From contig JAUCBJ010007452.1 of assembly GCA_032718475.1 (NCBI GenBank), positions 25,001 through 89,000 of the forward strand: a DNA stretch of 64,000 nucleotides, read 5' to 3'. The position numbers and the translations under genes were made by a program. This document shows, one piece after another, positions 1 through 12,627 of the stretch (position 1 is the first letter of the stretch; each line of letters begins with the position of its first letter). A model generated the notes under the pieces. The model searched no databases, was not told the DNA's origin, and was given only the letters and a program-made list of their open reading frames with translations. Source of the stretch: Nemertoderma westbladi (taxonomy: Eukaryota; Xenacoelomorpha; Nemertodermatida; Nemertodermatidae).

Positions 1-3000
1 AGTACATGGTGGCCTCTTCTTCACAATAACATAAAGGTAATAGTTACAGAAGGAGTACATAAAGTACATGGTGGCCTCTTCTTCACAATAACATAAAGGT
101 GATAGTTACAGAAGGAATACATAAAGTACATGGTGGCCTATTCTTCACAATAACATAAAGGTAATAGTTACAGAAGGAATACATAAAGTACATGGTGGCC
201 TCTTCTTCACAATAACCTAAAGGTAATAGTTACAGAAGGAATGCATAAAGTACATGGTGGCTTCTTCTTCACAATAACATAAAGGTAATAGTTACAGAAG
301 GAATACATAAAGTACATGGTGGCCTCTTCTTCACAATAACCTAAAGGTAATAGTTACAGAAGGAATACAGAAAGGATATGGTGGCCTCTGCTTCACAATA
401 TCCTAAAAGTAATAGTTACAGAAGGAATACATAAAGTACATGGTGGCCTCTTCCTCACAATAACTTAAAGGTAATAGTTACAGAAGGAATACATAAAGTA
501 CATGGTGGCCTCTTCTTCACAATAACCTAAAGGTAATAGTTACAGAAGGAATGCATAAAGTACAGGGTGGCCTCTTCTTCACAATAACATAAAGGTAATA
601 GTTACAGAAGGAATACATAAAGTACATGGTGGCCTCTTCTTCACAATAACATAAAAGTAATAGTTACAGAAGGAATACATAAAGTACATGGTGGCCTCTT
701 CTTCACAATAATCTAAAAGTAATAGTTACTGAAGGAATACATAAAGTACATGGTGGCCTCTTCTTCACAATAATCTAAAAGTAATAGTTACTGAAGGAGT
801 ACATAAAGGACATGGTGGCCTCTGCTTCACAATATCCTAAAAGTAATAATTACAGAAGGAATACATAAAGTACATGGTGGCCTCTTCTTCACAATAACAT
901 AAAGGTAATAGTTACTGAAGGAATACATAAAGTACATGGTGGCCTCTTCTTCACAATAACTTAAAGGTAATAGTTACAGAAGGAATACATAAAGTACATG
1001 GTGGCCTCTTCTTCACAATAACCTAAAGGTAATAGTTACAGAAGGAATGCATAAAGTACATGGTGGCCTCTTCTTCACAATAACATAAAGGTAATAGTTA
1101 CAGAAGGAATACATAAAGTACATGGTGGCCTCTTCTTCACAATAACATAAAAGTAATAGTTACAGAAGGAATACATAAAGTACATGGTGGCCTCTTCTTC
1201 ACAATAACCTAAAGGTAATAGTTACAGAAGGAATACATAAAGTACATGGTGGCCTCTTCTTCACAATAACCTAAAGGTAATAGTTACAGAAGGAATACAT
1301 AAAGTACATGGTGGCCTCTTCTTCACAATAACATAAAGGTAATAGTTACAGAAGGAATACATAAAGTACATGGTGGCCTCTTCTTCACAATAACCTAAAG
1401 GTAATAGTTACAGAAGGAATACATAAAGGACATGGTGGCCTCTGCTTCACAATATCCTAAAAGTAATAGTTACAGAAGGAATACATAAAGTACATGGTGG
1501 CCTCTTCTTCACAATAACTTAAAGGTAATAGTTACAGAAGGAATACATAAAGTACATGGTGGCCTCTTCTCCACAATAACCTAAAGGTAATAGTTACAGA
1601 AGGAATACATAAAGTACATGGTGGCCTCTTCTTCACAATAACATAAAAGTAATAGTTACAGAAGGAATACATAAAGTACATGGTGGCCTCTTCTTCACAA
1701 TAATCTAAAAGTAATAGTTACTGAAGGAATACATAAAGTACATGGTGGCCTCTTCTTCACAATAACATAAAGGTAATAGTTACAGAAGGAATACATAAAG
1801 TACATGGTGGCCTCTTCTTCACAATAACATAAAAGTAATAGTTACAGAAGGAATACATAAAGTACATGGTGGCCTCTTCTTCACAATAACATAAAAGTAA
1901 TAGTTACAGAAGGAATACATAAAGTACATGGTGGCCTCTTCTTCACAATAACCTAAAGGTAATAGTTACAGAAGGAATACATAAAGTACATGGTGGCCTC
2001 TTCTTCACAATAACATAAAGGTAATAGTTACAGAAGGAATACATAAAGTACATGGTGGCCTCTTCTTCACAATAACCTAAAGGTAATAGTTACAGAAGGA
2101 ATACATAAAGTAAATGGTGGCCTCTTCTTCACAATAACATAAAAGTAATAGTTACAGAAGGAATACATAAAGTACATGGTGGCCTCTTCTTCACAATAAC
2201 ATAAAAGTAATAGTTACAGAAGGAATACATAAAGTACATGGTGGCCTCTTCTTCACAATAATCTAAAAGTAATAGTTACTGAAGGAGTACATAAAGTACA
2301 TGGTGGCCTCTTCTTCACAATAACCTAAAAGTAATAGTTACAGAAGGAATACATAAAGTACATGGTGGCCTCTTCTTCACAATAATCTAAAAGTAATAGT
2401 TACTGAAGGAATACATAAAGTACATGGTGGCCTCTTCTTCACAATAATCTAAAAGTAATAGTTACTGAAGGAGTACATAAAGTACATGGTGGCCTCTTCT
2501 TCACAATAACTTAAAGGTAATAGTTACAGAAGGAATACATAAAGTAAATGGTGGCCTCTTCTTCACAATAACATAAAAGTAATAGTTACAGAAGGAATAC
2601 ATAAAGTACATGGTGGCCTCTTCTTCACAATAATCTAAAAGTAATAGTTACTGAAGGAATACATAAAGTACATGGTGGCCTCTTCTTCACAATAATCTAA
2701 AAGTAATAGTTACTGAAGGAGTATATAAAGTACATGGTGGCCTCTTCTTCACAATAACTTAAAGGTAATAGTTACAGAAGGAATACATAAAGTAAATGGT
2801 GGCCTCTTCTTCACAATAACATAAAAGTAATAGTTACAGAAGGAATACATAAAGTACATGGTGGCCTCTTCTTCACAATAACATAAAAGTAATAGTTACA
2901 GAAGGAATACATAAAGTACATGGTGGCCTCTTCTTCACAATAATCTAAAAGTAATAGTTACTGAAGGAGTACATAAAGTACATGGTGGCCTCTTCTTCAC

Positions 3001-6000
3001 AATAACATAAAGGTAATAGTTACAGAAGGAATACATAAAGTACATGGTGGCCTCTTCTTCACAATAACCTAAAAGTAATAGTTACAGAAGGAATACATAA
3101 AGTACATGGTGGCCTGTTCTTCACAATAACCTAAAGGTAATAGTTACAAAAGGAATACATAAAGTACATGGTGGCCTCTTCTTCACAATAACATAAAGGT
3201 AATAGTTACAGAAGGAATACATAAAGTACATGGTGGCCTCTTCTTCACAATAACATAAAAGTAATAGTTACAGAAGGAATACATAAAGTACATGGTGGCC
3301 TCTTCTTCACAATAATCTAAAAGTAATAGTTACTGAAGGAGTACATAAAGTACATGGTGGCCTCTTCTTCACAATAACATAAAGGTAATAGTTACTGAAG
3401 GAGTACATAAAGTACATGATGGCCTCTTCTTCACAATAACATAAAGGTAATAGTTACAGAAGGAATACATAAAGTACATGGTGGCCTCTTCTTCACAATA
3501 ACCTAAAAGTAATAGTTACAGAAGGAATACATAAAGTACATGGTGGTGGCCTCTTCTTCACAATAACCTAAAGGTAATAGTTACAAAAGGAATACATAAA
3601 GTACATGGTGGCCTCTTCTTCACAATAACCTAAAGGTAATAGTTACAAAAGGAATACATAAAGTACATGGTGGCCTCTTCTTCACAATAACCTAAAGGTA
3701 ATAGTTACAGAAGGAATACATAAAGTACATGGTGGCCTCTTCTTCACAATAACCTAAAGGTAATAGTTACATAAGGAATACATAAAGTACATGGTGGCCT
3801 CTTCTTCACAATAACATAAAGGTAATAGTTACAGAAGGAATACATAAAGTACATGGTGGCCTCTTCTTCACAATAACCTAAAGGTAATAGTTACAGAAGG
3901 AATACATAAAGGACATGGTGGCCTCTGCTTCACAATATCCTAAAAGTAATAGTTACAGAAGGAATACATAAAGTACATGGTGGCCTCTTCTTCACAATAA
4001 CTTAAAGGTAATAGTTACAGAAGGAGTACATAAAGTACATGGTGGCCTCTTCTTCACAATAACCTAAAGGTAATAGTTACAGAAGGAATGCATAAAGTAC
4101 ATGGTGGCCTCTTCTTCACAATAACATAAAGGTAATAGTTACAGAAGGAATACATAAAGTACATGGTGGCCTCTTCTTCACAATAACATAAAAGTAATAG
4201 TTACAGAAGGAATACATAAAGTACATGGTGGCCTCTTCTTCACAATAATCTAAAAGTAATAGTTACTGAAGGAATACATAAAGTACATGGTGGCCTCTTC
4301 TTCACAATAACCTAAAAGTAATAGTTACAAAAGGAATACATAAAGTACATGGTGGCCTCTTCTTCACAATAACCTAAAGGTAATAGTTACAAAAGGAATA
4401 CATAAAGTACATGGTGGCCTCTTCTTCACAATAACCTAAAGGTAATAGTTACAGAAGGAATACATAAAGTACATGGTGGCCTCTTCTTCACAATAACCTA
4501 AAGGTAATAGTTACATAAGGAATACATAAAGTACATGGTGGCCTCTTCTTCACAATAACATAAAGGTAATAGTTACAGAAGGAATACATAAAGTACATGG
4601 TGGCCTCTTCTTCACAATAACCTAAAGGTAATAGTTACAGAAGGAATACATAAAGGACATGGTGGCCTCTGCTTCACAATATCCTAAAAGTAATAGTTAC
4701 AGAAGGAATACATAAAGTACATGGTGGCCTCTTCTTCACAATAACTTAAAGGTAATAGTTACAGAAGGAGTACATAAAGTACATGGTGGCCTCTTCTTCA
4801 CAATAACCTAAAGGTAATAGTTACAGAAGGAATGCATAAAGTACATGGTGGCCTCTTCTTCACAATAACATAAAGGTAATAGTTACAGAAGGAATACATA
4901 AAGTACATGGTGGCCTCTTCTTCACAATAACATAAAAGTAATAGTTACAGAAGGAATACATAAAGTACATGGTGGCCTCTTCTTCACAATAATCTAAAAG
5001 TAATAGTTACTGAAGGAATACATAAAGTACATGGTGGCCTCTTCTTCACAATAACCTAAAAGTAATAGTTACAAAAGGAATACATAAAGTACATGGTGGC
5101 CTCTTCTTCACAATAACCTAAAGGTAATAGTTACAGAAGGAATACATAAAGTACATGGTGGCCTCTTCTTCACAATAACATAAAAGTAATAGTTACAGAA
5201 GGAATACATAAAGTACATGGTGGCCTCTTCTTCACAATAATCTAAAAGTAATAGTTACTGAAGGAATACATAAAGTACATGGTGGCCTCTTCTTCACAAT
5301 AACATAAAGGTAATAGTTACAGAAGGAATACATAAAGTACATGGTGGCCTCTTCTTCACAATAACATAAAAGTAATAGTTACAGAAGGAATACATAAAGT
5401 ACATGGTGGCCTCTTCTTCACAATAACATAAAAGTAATAGTTACAGAAGGAATACATAAAGTACATGGTGGCCTCTTCTTCACAATAATCTAAAAGTAAT
5501 AGTTACTGAAGGAATACATAAAGTACATGGTGGCCTCTTCTTCACAATAACATAAAGGTAATAGTTACAGAAGGAATACATAAAGTACATGGTGGCCTCT
5601 TCTTCACAATAACATAAAAGTAATAGTTACAGAAGGAATACATAAAGTACATGGTGGCCTCTTCTTCACAATAATCTAAAAGTAATAGTTACTGAAGGAG
5701 TACATAAAGTACATGGTGGCCTCTTCTTCACAATAACATAAAAGTAATAGTTACAGAAGGAATACATAAAGTACATGGTGGCCTCTTCTTCACAATAACA
5801 TAAAAGTAATAGTTACAGAAGGAATACATAAAGTACGTGGTGGCCTCTTCTTCACAATAACCTAAAGGTAATAGTTACAGAAGGAATACATAAAGTACAT
5901 GGTGGCCTCTTCTTCACAATAACATAAAAGTAATAGTTACAGAAGGAATACATAAAGTACATGGTGGCCTCTTCTTCACAATAATCTAAAAGTAATAGTT

Positions 6001-9000
6001 ACTGAAGGAGTACATAAAGTACATGGTGGCCTCTTCTTCACAATAACATAAAGGTAATAGTTACTGAAGGAGTACATAAAGTACATGGTGGCCTCTTCTT
6101 CACAATAACATAAAGGTAATAGTTACAGAAGGAATACATAAAGTACATGGTGGCCTCTTCTTCACAATAACATAAAGGTAATAGTTACAGAAGGAATACA
6201 TAAAGTACATGGTGGCCTCTTCTTTACAATAACATAAAGGTAATAGTTACAGAAGGAATACATAAAGTACATGGTGGCCTCTTCTTCACAATAACATAAA
6301 GGTAATAGTTACAGAAGGAATACATAAAGTACATGGTGGCCTCTTCTTCACAATAACATAAAAGTAATAGTTACAGAAGGAATACATAAAGTACATGGTG
6401 GCCTCTTCTTCACAATAATCTAAAAGTAATAGTTACTGAAGGAGTACATAAAGTACATGGTGGCCTCTTCTTCACAATAACATAAAGGTAATAGTTACTG
6501 AAGGAGTACATAAAGTACATGGTGGCCTCTTCTTCACAATAACCTAAAAGTAATAGTTACAGAAGGAATACATAAAGTACATGGTGGCCTCTTCTTCACA
6601 ATAACATAAAAGTAATAGTTACAGAAGGAATACATAAAGTACATGGTGGCCTCTTCTTCACAATAATCTAAAAGTAATAGTTACTGAAGGAGTACATAAA
6701 GTACATGGTGGCCTCTTCTTCACAATAACATAAAAGTAATAGTTACAGAAGGAATACATAAAGTACATGGTGGCCTCTTCTTCACAATAACATAAAAGTA
6801 ATAGTTACAGAAGGAATACATAAAGTACGTGGTGGCCTCTTCTTCACAATAACCTAAAGGTAATAGTTACAGAAGGAATACATAAAGTACATGGTGGCCT
6901 CTTCTTCACAATAACATAAAAGTAATAGTTACAGAAGGAATACATAAAGTACATGGTGGCCTCTTCTTCACAATAATCTAAAAGTAATAGTTACTGAAGG
7001 AGTACATAAAGTACATGGTGGCCTCTTCTTCACAATAACATAAAGGTAATAGTTACTGAAGGAGTACATAAAGTACATGGTGGCCTCTTCTTCACAATAA
7101 CATAAAGGTAATAGTTACAGAAGGAATACATAAAGTACATGGTGGCCTCTTCTTCACAATAACATAAAGGTAATAGTTACAGAAGGAATACATAAAGTAC
7201 ATGGTGGCCTCTTCTTTACAATAACATAAAGGTAATAGTTACAGAAGGAATACATAAAGTACATGGTGGCCTCTTCTTCACAATAACATAAAGGTAATAG
7301 TTACAGAAGGAATACATAAAGTACATGGTGGCCTCTTCTTCACAATAACATAAAAGTAATAGTTACAGAAGGAATACATAAAGTACATGGTGGCCTCTTC
7401 TTCACAATAATCTAAAAGTAATAGTTACTGAAGGAGTACATAAAGTACATGGTGGCCTCTTCTTCACAATAACATAAAGGTAATAGTTACTGAAGGAGTA
7501 CATAAAGTACATGGTGGCCTCTTCTTCACAATAACCTAAAAGTAATAGTTACAGAAGGAATACATAAAGTACATGGTGGCCTCTTCTTCACAATAACATA
7601 AAGGTAATAGTTACAGAAGGAATACATAAAGTACATGGTGGCCTCTTCTTCACAATAACCTAAAAGTAATAGTTAGAAGGAATACATAAAGTACATGGTG
7701 GCCTCTTCTTCACAATAACCTAAAGATAATAGTTACAGAAGGAATACATAAAGTACATGGTGGCCTCTTCTTCACAATAACATAAAGGTAATAGTTACTG
7801 AAGGAATACATAAAGTACATGGTGGCCTCTTCTTCACAATAACCTAAAGGTAATAGTTACAGAAGGAATACATAAAGTACATGGTGGCCTCTTCTTCACA
7901 ATAACATAAAGGTAATAGTTACTGAAGGAATACATAAAGTACATGGTGGCCTCTTCTTCACAATAACCTAAAGGTAATAGTTACTGAAGGAATACATAAA
8001 GTACATGGTGGCCTCTTCTTCACAATAACCTAAAGGTAATAGTTACAGAAGGAATACATAAAGTACATGGTGGCCTCTTCTTCACAATAACATAAAGGTA
8101 ATAGTTACTGAAGGAATACATAAAGTACATGGTGGCCTCTTCTTCACAATAACCTAAAGGTAATAGTTACAGAAGGAATACATAAAGTACATGGTGGCCT
8201 CTTCTTCACAATAACATAAAGGTAATAGTTACTGAAGGAATACATAAAGTACATGGTGGCCTCTTCTTCACAATAACCTAAAGGTAATAGTTACTGAAGG
8301 AATACATAAAGTACATGGTGGCCTCTTCTTCACAATAGCCTAAAAGTAATAGTTACAGAAGGAATACATAAAGTACATGGTGGCCTCTTCTTCACAATAA
8401 CATAAAGGTAATAGTTACAAAAGGAATCCATAAAGTACATGGTGGCCTCTTCTTCACAATAACATAAAGGTAATAGTTACTGAAGGAATACATAAAGTAC
8501 ATGGTGGCCTCTTCTTCACAATAACCTAAAAGTAATAGTTAGAAGGAATACATAAAGTACATGGTGGCCTCTTCTTCACAATAACCTAAAGGTAATAGTT
8601 ACAGAAGGAATACATAAAGTACATGGTGGCCTCTTCTTCACAATAACCTAAAGGTAATAGTTACAGAAGGAATACATAAAGTACATGGTGGCCTCTTCTT
8701 CACAATAACCTAAAGGTAATAGTTACAGAAGGAATACATAAAGTACATGGTGGCCTCTTCTTCACAATAACCTAAAGGTAATAGTTACTGAAGGAATACA
8801 TAAAGTACATGGTGGCCTCTTCTTCACAATAACCTAAAGGTAATAGTTACTGAAGGAATACATAAAGTACATGGTGGCCTCTTCTTCACAATAACCTAAA
8901 GGTAATAGTTACAGAAGGAATACATAAAGTACATGGTGGCCTCTTCTTCACAATAACCTAAAGGTAATAGTTACTGAAGGAATACATAAAGTACATGGTG

Positions 9001-9220
9001 GCCTCTTCTTCACAATAACCTAAAGGTAATAGTTACAGAAGGAATACATAAAGTACATGGTGGCCTCTTCTTCACAATAACCTAAAGGTAATAGTTACTG
9101 AAGGAATACATAAAGTACATTGTGGCCTCTTCATCACAATAACATAAAGGTAATAGTTACAGAAGGAATACATAAAGTACATGGTGGCCTCTTTTTCACA
9201 ATAACATAAAGGTGATAGTT
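1..9220. repeat. 62-bp satellite array, about 148 copies
   Basis: Head-to-tail 62-bp units, each with a conserved block around ATGGTGGCCTC and a variable AATAAC(A/C/T)TAAA(A/G)GTAATAG block. Copies differ by a few bases with no unique spacers, so this is a satellite. Variant copies recur at fixed offsets. A TACATAAGG variant near 3770 recurs 744 bp later (12 units). A TACGTGG variant at 5834 and a TCTTTACA variant at 6221 both recur 992 bp later (16 units). This shows block duplication inside the array. The array is truncated by the left window edge, and its right end lies about 8 bp from the putative donor of exon 5 of the hemopexin/ShKT gene. Confidence 0.98.
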
Positions 9221-9228
9221 TTTCGAAC

Positions 9229-9444
9229 CTTCATTCTTCCAAGCTTTACAAGTCTCCACTTGATCTCTACATTCTCCTTTTATCAACGGGGCATTACTTC
9301 CCTCACAAGTTCTGCAAGTTGCTGGACACTTCTTCCGAGCTTGCATCCTCCGTACTAGACAGGCACCAGCAGCCGACCATGTAGGGCAATAGGGACTTTT
9401 ATCAACACAGCCTTGCGGCACTATATACTTGGTGGTAGTTGGCC
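9229..9444 (-). CDS. Exon 5: ShKT domain and start of a second ShKT domain
   Basis: Begins after acceptor TTTTAAG, completing the phase-1 codon of exon 4. It codes for a few more Thr, then a full six-cysteine ShKT domain: CVDKSPYC, PTWSAAGAC, KKCPATCRTC. A second domain starts at GECRDQVETCKAW. A putative donor GAAG/GTTCGA at 9229/9228 stops it in phase 1, which makes exon 5 a symmetric 1-1 exon. The rest of domain 2 would lie beyond the satellite, off the window. Alternatively the exon reads on into the satellite, which is open for about 27 more codons and then stops at 9134. ShKT domains occur in secreted enzymes and channel-binding peptides, and presence alone does not imply toxicity. Confidence 0.75.
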
Positions 9445-9548
9445 CTTAAAATACAAATACTTAATTTAATTACATCATTGAATAAGATATTTGTTCAGTT
9501 TTTAGATGTTATATTGCGTCATTAGTCGCGTATAGCTGTTTTGTCGCA

Positions 9549-9572
9549 CATCATGCCATATTCGGCATGATG
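9549..9572. repeat. Perfect 9-bp inverted repeat in intron 4
   Basis: CATCATGCC and GGCATGATG separated by six bases, in intron 4 of the hemopexin/ShKT gene (9445-9685). The role is unknown. It could be a chance hairpin or a relic of a small foldback element. Confidence 0.6.
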
Positions 9573-9685
9573 AAACATACACTGCCCACTGTCCAGGTTC
9601 GGCGGCCATGTTATCCAGTCCATAGAATAAAACTAACCTAAACCATAAAAACTAAATAAAGTGCGATGATAAAAACTAACATTAC

Positions 9686-10125
9686 CTTGGGTGGTTGTAG
9701 TGGGCACTGGGGTGGTTGTAGTGGGAACTGAGGTGGTTGTTGTGGGCACTGGGATGGTTGTAGTGGGCACTGAGGTGGTTGTTGTAGTTGGCACTGGCGT
9801 TGTTGTAGTTGGCACTGGGGTTGTTGTAGTTGGCACTGGGGTTGTTGTAGTGGGCACTGGGGTGGTTGTAGTGGGCATTGGGGTGGTTGTAGTGGGCACT
9901 GGGGTGGTTGTTTTTGGTTGTGGAGGACACACTCCCCATCTGGAATCAGCTTTCCGATTTTCGAACGTGTTTCCCATTCCATCGAACTTAAGAAACTTGT
10001 TACCATAGAATATGACGTAGCGATAGACATTGGGTTTAACCTTTTCCGCCGTAACTGCACTAATGACTCCGACATCAGCAGGGAGAAATCCAAACACGCT
10101 TCTGATTCGTCGGCTTGACAGCAAT
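9686..10125 (-). CDS. Exon 4: hemopexin blade 4 and Pro/Thr linker
   Basis: A 440-bp exon with acceptor CTCACTCCCAG and donor CCCAAG/GTAATG at 9686/9685. It restores the phase-2 codon of exon 3 and ends in phase 1. The first ~70 residues are the last blade (FGFLPADVGVISAV, then YVIFYGNKFLKFDG), closed by RWGVCPP. That Cys would pair with the exon 1 Cys to lock the propeller. About 70 residues of PVPTTTT repeats follow, a likely O-glycosylated spacer. The repeat is also a 21-bp DNA minisatellite, so its length is probably polymorphic. Confidence 0.85.
9690..9916 (-). repeat. 21-bp coding minisatellite (PVPTTTT)
   Basis: About ten imperfect 21-bp units inside exon 4, reading as GTGGTTGTAGT with GGGCACTGG on the plus strand. 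Each codes for PVPTTTT or a variant with Ser or Ile. Unit length is a multiple of three, so copy changes keep the frame. Several antisense and shifted frames stay open only because of the repeat. Confidence 0.9.
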
Positions 10126-10479
10126 CTGGGAGTGAGAAACAAACATATTTTCATTTACACAATATAACAGGCCTTCAAACAGTAAGCCACCAGAGAACGG
10201 CTACAATAATATCAGGGCCGAAGAGTCAAAAGGAAACGACAAGCATAATTTCATCCGTTCGCTGATAGTTCACACTTCTGACTCGCCCACAATTAATCAA
10301 GAATATGTTTGTTAATTGAACATTACCACTGACTAATATGACGCTCACTTGGTAACTCTGGGAGCTGTGTGCTGCATCGCTTGTGTCAACACAATAACTG
10401 AGGAATGCCGTGTATCCTACTTGTAACAATAAAAAAAAAATAAAAATAAAAAATAAAATAAAATATTGGACACTCCACT

Positions 10480-11560
10480 AACCTGGTTTCTTGAATAGCG
10501 TAGTTGAACCCCACTAACCCCACCTTTGCACCCACCAGTCCCCCGTGTAGCTGTACCCCACTAATCTGGCCTTTCCACCCACCAGTCCCCCGTGTAGCTG
10601 TACCCCACTAATCTGGCCTTTCCACCCACCAGTCCCCCGTGTAGCTGTACCCCACTAACCTGGCCTTTCCACCCACCACTCCCCCGTCGTGTAGCTGTAC
10701 CCCACTAACCTGGCCTTTCCTCCCACCAGTCCCCCGTCGTGTAGCTGTACCCCACTAACCTGGCATTTCCACCCACCAGTCCCCCGTGTAGCTGTACACC
10801 ACTAACCTTGCCGTTCCACCCACCAGTCCCCCGTGTAGCTGTACACCACTAACCTGGCCTTTCCTCCCACCAGTCCCCCGTCGTGTAGCTGTACCCCACT
10901 AACCTGGCCTTTCCTCCCACCAGTCCCCCGTCGTGTAGCTGTACCCCACTAACCTGGCATTTCCACCCACCAGTCCCCCGTGTAGCTGTACACCACTAAC
11001 CTTGCCGTTCCACCCACCAGTCCCCCGTGTAGCTGTACACCACTAACCTGGCCTTTCCTCCCACCAGTCCCCCGTCGTGTAGCTGTACACCACTAACCTG
11101 ACCTTTCCTCCCACCAGTCCCCCGTCGTGTAGCTGTACCCCACTAACCTTGCCTTTCCACCCACCAGTCCCCGCTATAGCTGTACCCCACTAACCTTGCC
11201 TTTCCACCCACCAGTCCCCGCTATAGCTGTACCCCACTAACCTGGCCTTTCCACCCACCAGTCCCCCGGATAGCTGTACCCCACTAACCTGGCCTTTCCA
11301 CCCACCAGTCCCCCTTGTAGCTGTACCCCACTAACCTGGCCGTTCCACCCACCAGTCCCCCGTGTAGCTGTACACCACTACCCTGGCCTTTCCTCCCACC
11401 AGTCCCCCGTCGTGTAGCTGTACCCCACTAACCTTGCCTTTCCACCCACCAGTCCCCGCTATAGCTGTACCCCACTAACCTGGCCTTTCCACCCACTAGT
11501 CCCTTCCACTAACGGACACTCGCCACTAACCTGTATTTTTTGTATAGCCTATCTGTATAC
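10480..11560. repeat. 47-50 bp minisatellite in intron 3 carrying a splice-donor motif
   Basis: About 22 units of roughly 47 bp, or 50 bp where GTC is added. Plus-strand landmarks are GTAGCTGTACCCCACTAACC, TGGCCTTTCCACCCACCAGT and a C run. On the sense (minus) strand each unit includes GCCAGGTTAGTGG, identical to the true exon 3 donor at 11570/11569. The last units are partly degraded (11500-11560). The rest of this intron (10126-10480) holds a decayed reading frame and an A-rich tract but no in-phase exon. Confidence 0.95.
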
Positions 11561-11569
11561 ACCACTAAC

Positions 11570-11722
11570 CTGGCTCTTCTTCCCGGAATAGGAAGTTGTA
11601 TTAGTTTCAACATTTCGGATTCGGTTAACAACATTAGAAGGCTCTCAGTGCCATGTGATGTGTAGGCAATGCCTGTAACTGGTTCCTCATCGATATGTGG
11701 CCCAAGATAATCGTTGCTAAAG
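11570..11722 (-). CDS. Exon 3: hemopexin blade 3 (divergent)
   Basis: A 153-bp exon, phase 2 in and phase 2 out. The acceptor is TTCTAACAG, ending at 11723. The donor is GCCAG/GTTAGTGG at 11570/11569. The translation has SNDYLGPHIDEEPVTGIAY and a LLMLLTESEMLKL strand, which fits a blade although the aromatic core is weak. The donor and flanking intron bases form part of the repeat unit of the minisatellite that starts immediately downstream. The repeat may therefore have grown from this exon end. Confidence 0.78.
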
Positions 11723-11779
11723 CTGTTAGAACAATATACGTGTGTTAAGTAGGTCTTTTTCTTACTTTTTTTTTTATAT

Positions 11780-12015
11780 AAATGTTATAGAAACGAAACG
11801 AATAAAAAAAACGAATTAACGAATTTGCCGTTCAAATTCGTTTTTTCGTTTTTTTTTACAATTCTCTGAATAAAAAAACGAATTTGAATTGCAAATTCGT
11901 TTTTTTTATTCTTCTTGGAATTATAAAAAAAAACTAAAAAACAAATTTGAGGGGACAATTCGTTTATTCGTTTTTTTTTTTAATTCTGAGAAATAAAAAA
12001 AAAAAACGATTTGGC
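11780..12015. repeat. A/T-rich foldback cluster in intron 2
   Basis: Alternating AACGAATTTG and CAAATTCGTT blocks separated by runs of A or T, giving several nested inverted repeats. It lies in the intron between exons 2 and 3 and is followed by TA-rich sequence to about 12140. It could be a decayed palindromic element. No terminal repeats or target duplication could be fixed. Confidence 0.7.
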
Positions 12016-12271
12016 CCTTCAGTACCACCATATATGTTAGTTATCAATTTTGATATTTATATATTTATTATTATATATATATTATTCATTATAAATATAT
12101 TATTATATATTTGATATTATGATATTTTTGTTCTAGAACATATTTTATTTTCTAGAATATTTTTTTGAAAATAATAAAAAAGTACTACTGTAACAACACG
12201 TTTCGTAACTGATACTCTTATCATGTAATTGAAGTTATTCCTCGATTATTATTGTAATTCCATAAACCAAC

Positions 12272-12431
12272 CTCTCTACCGATATAAATTGGTTGTTGTT
12301 ATCGAATCTGTATAAGTTATCCCCCTTAATTAAGGCCGTATATTGTTCCCGCTCGTTGTAGAATGCTGCATCAATGTCCACCAGTGCAGGTCCGTCATAC
12401 AAATAATCATCAGAAATCCGTTTAGGGTATC
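12272..12431 (-). CDS. Exon 2: hemopexin blade 2
   Basis: A 160-bp exon. The acceptor is TTCTAAG next to 12432, and the donor is GAGAG/GTTGGT at 12272/12271. It completes the phase-1 codon of exon 1 and ends in phase 2. The translation opens with GYPKRISDDY, the classic linker entering a hemopexin blade, followed by ALVDIDAAF and IKGDNLYRFD. This is the clearest hemopexin repeat of the gene. It is too short to show up as a standalone open frame with its own start. A second GT lies 9 bases upstream (TCG/GTAGAG), but only the chosen donor keeps the reading frame into exon 3. Confidence 0.85.
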
Positions 12432-12627
12432 CTTAGAAAGAAAGAAATTATTTGTGTGCATATCGATATATTTCTGTAAGCCATATTAGCGGTAAGGGGT
12501 AGCAGCACCATCGGCACTATTCTATTGGATATGTGGTGTGGCCTATTTAAAACTACCGGTAGCAGTAAAACTGCAGTTCGTACAAAACTACAAAACAGGA
12601 ATATGCAGATAGTGAGGGGTGTAAACG

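Noticed and set aside
1-9220. CRISPR-like regular repeat array
   Set aside because: Units are contiguous 62-bp direct repeats without unique spacers, in a eukaryotic context.
9638-10093. Overlapping Gln/Pro-rich and His/Asn-rich frames over exon 4
   Set aside because: Shifted readings of the PVPTTTT minisatellite; the hemopexin frame is the one with domain and splice support.
10226-10429. Possible extra exon between exons 3 and 4 (has an AG acceptor and a CAA/GTGAGC donor)
   Set aside because: Joined to exon 3 in the required phase it meets a stop within ten codons, while exon 3 to exon 4 joins cleanly in phase without it.
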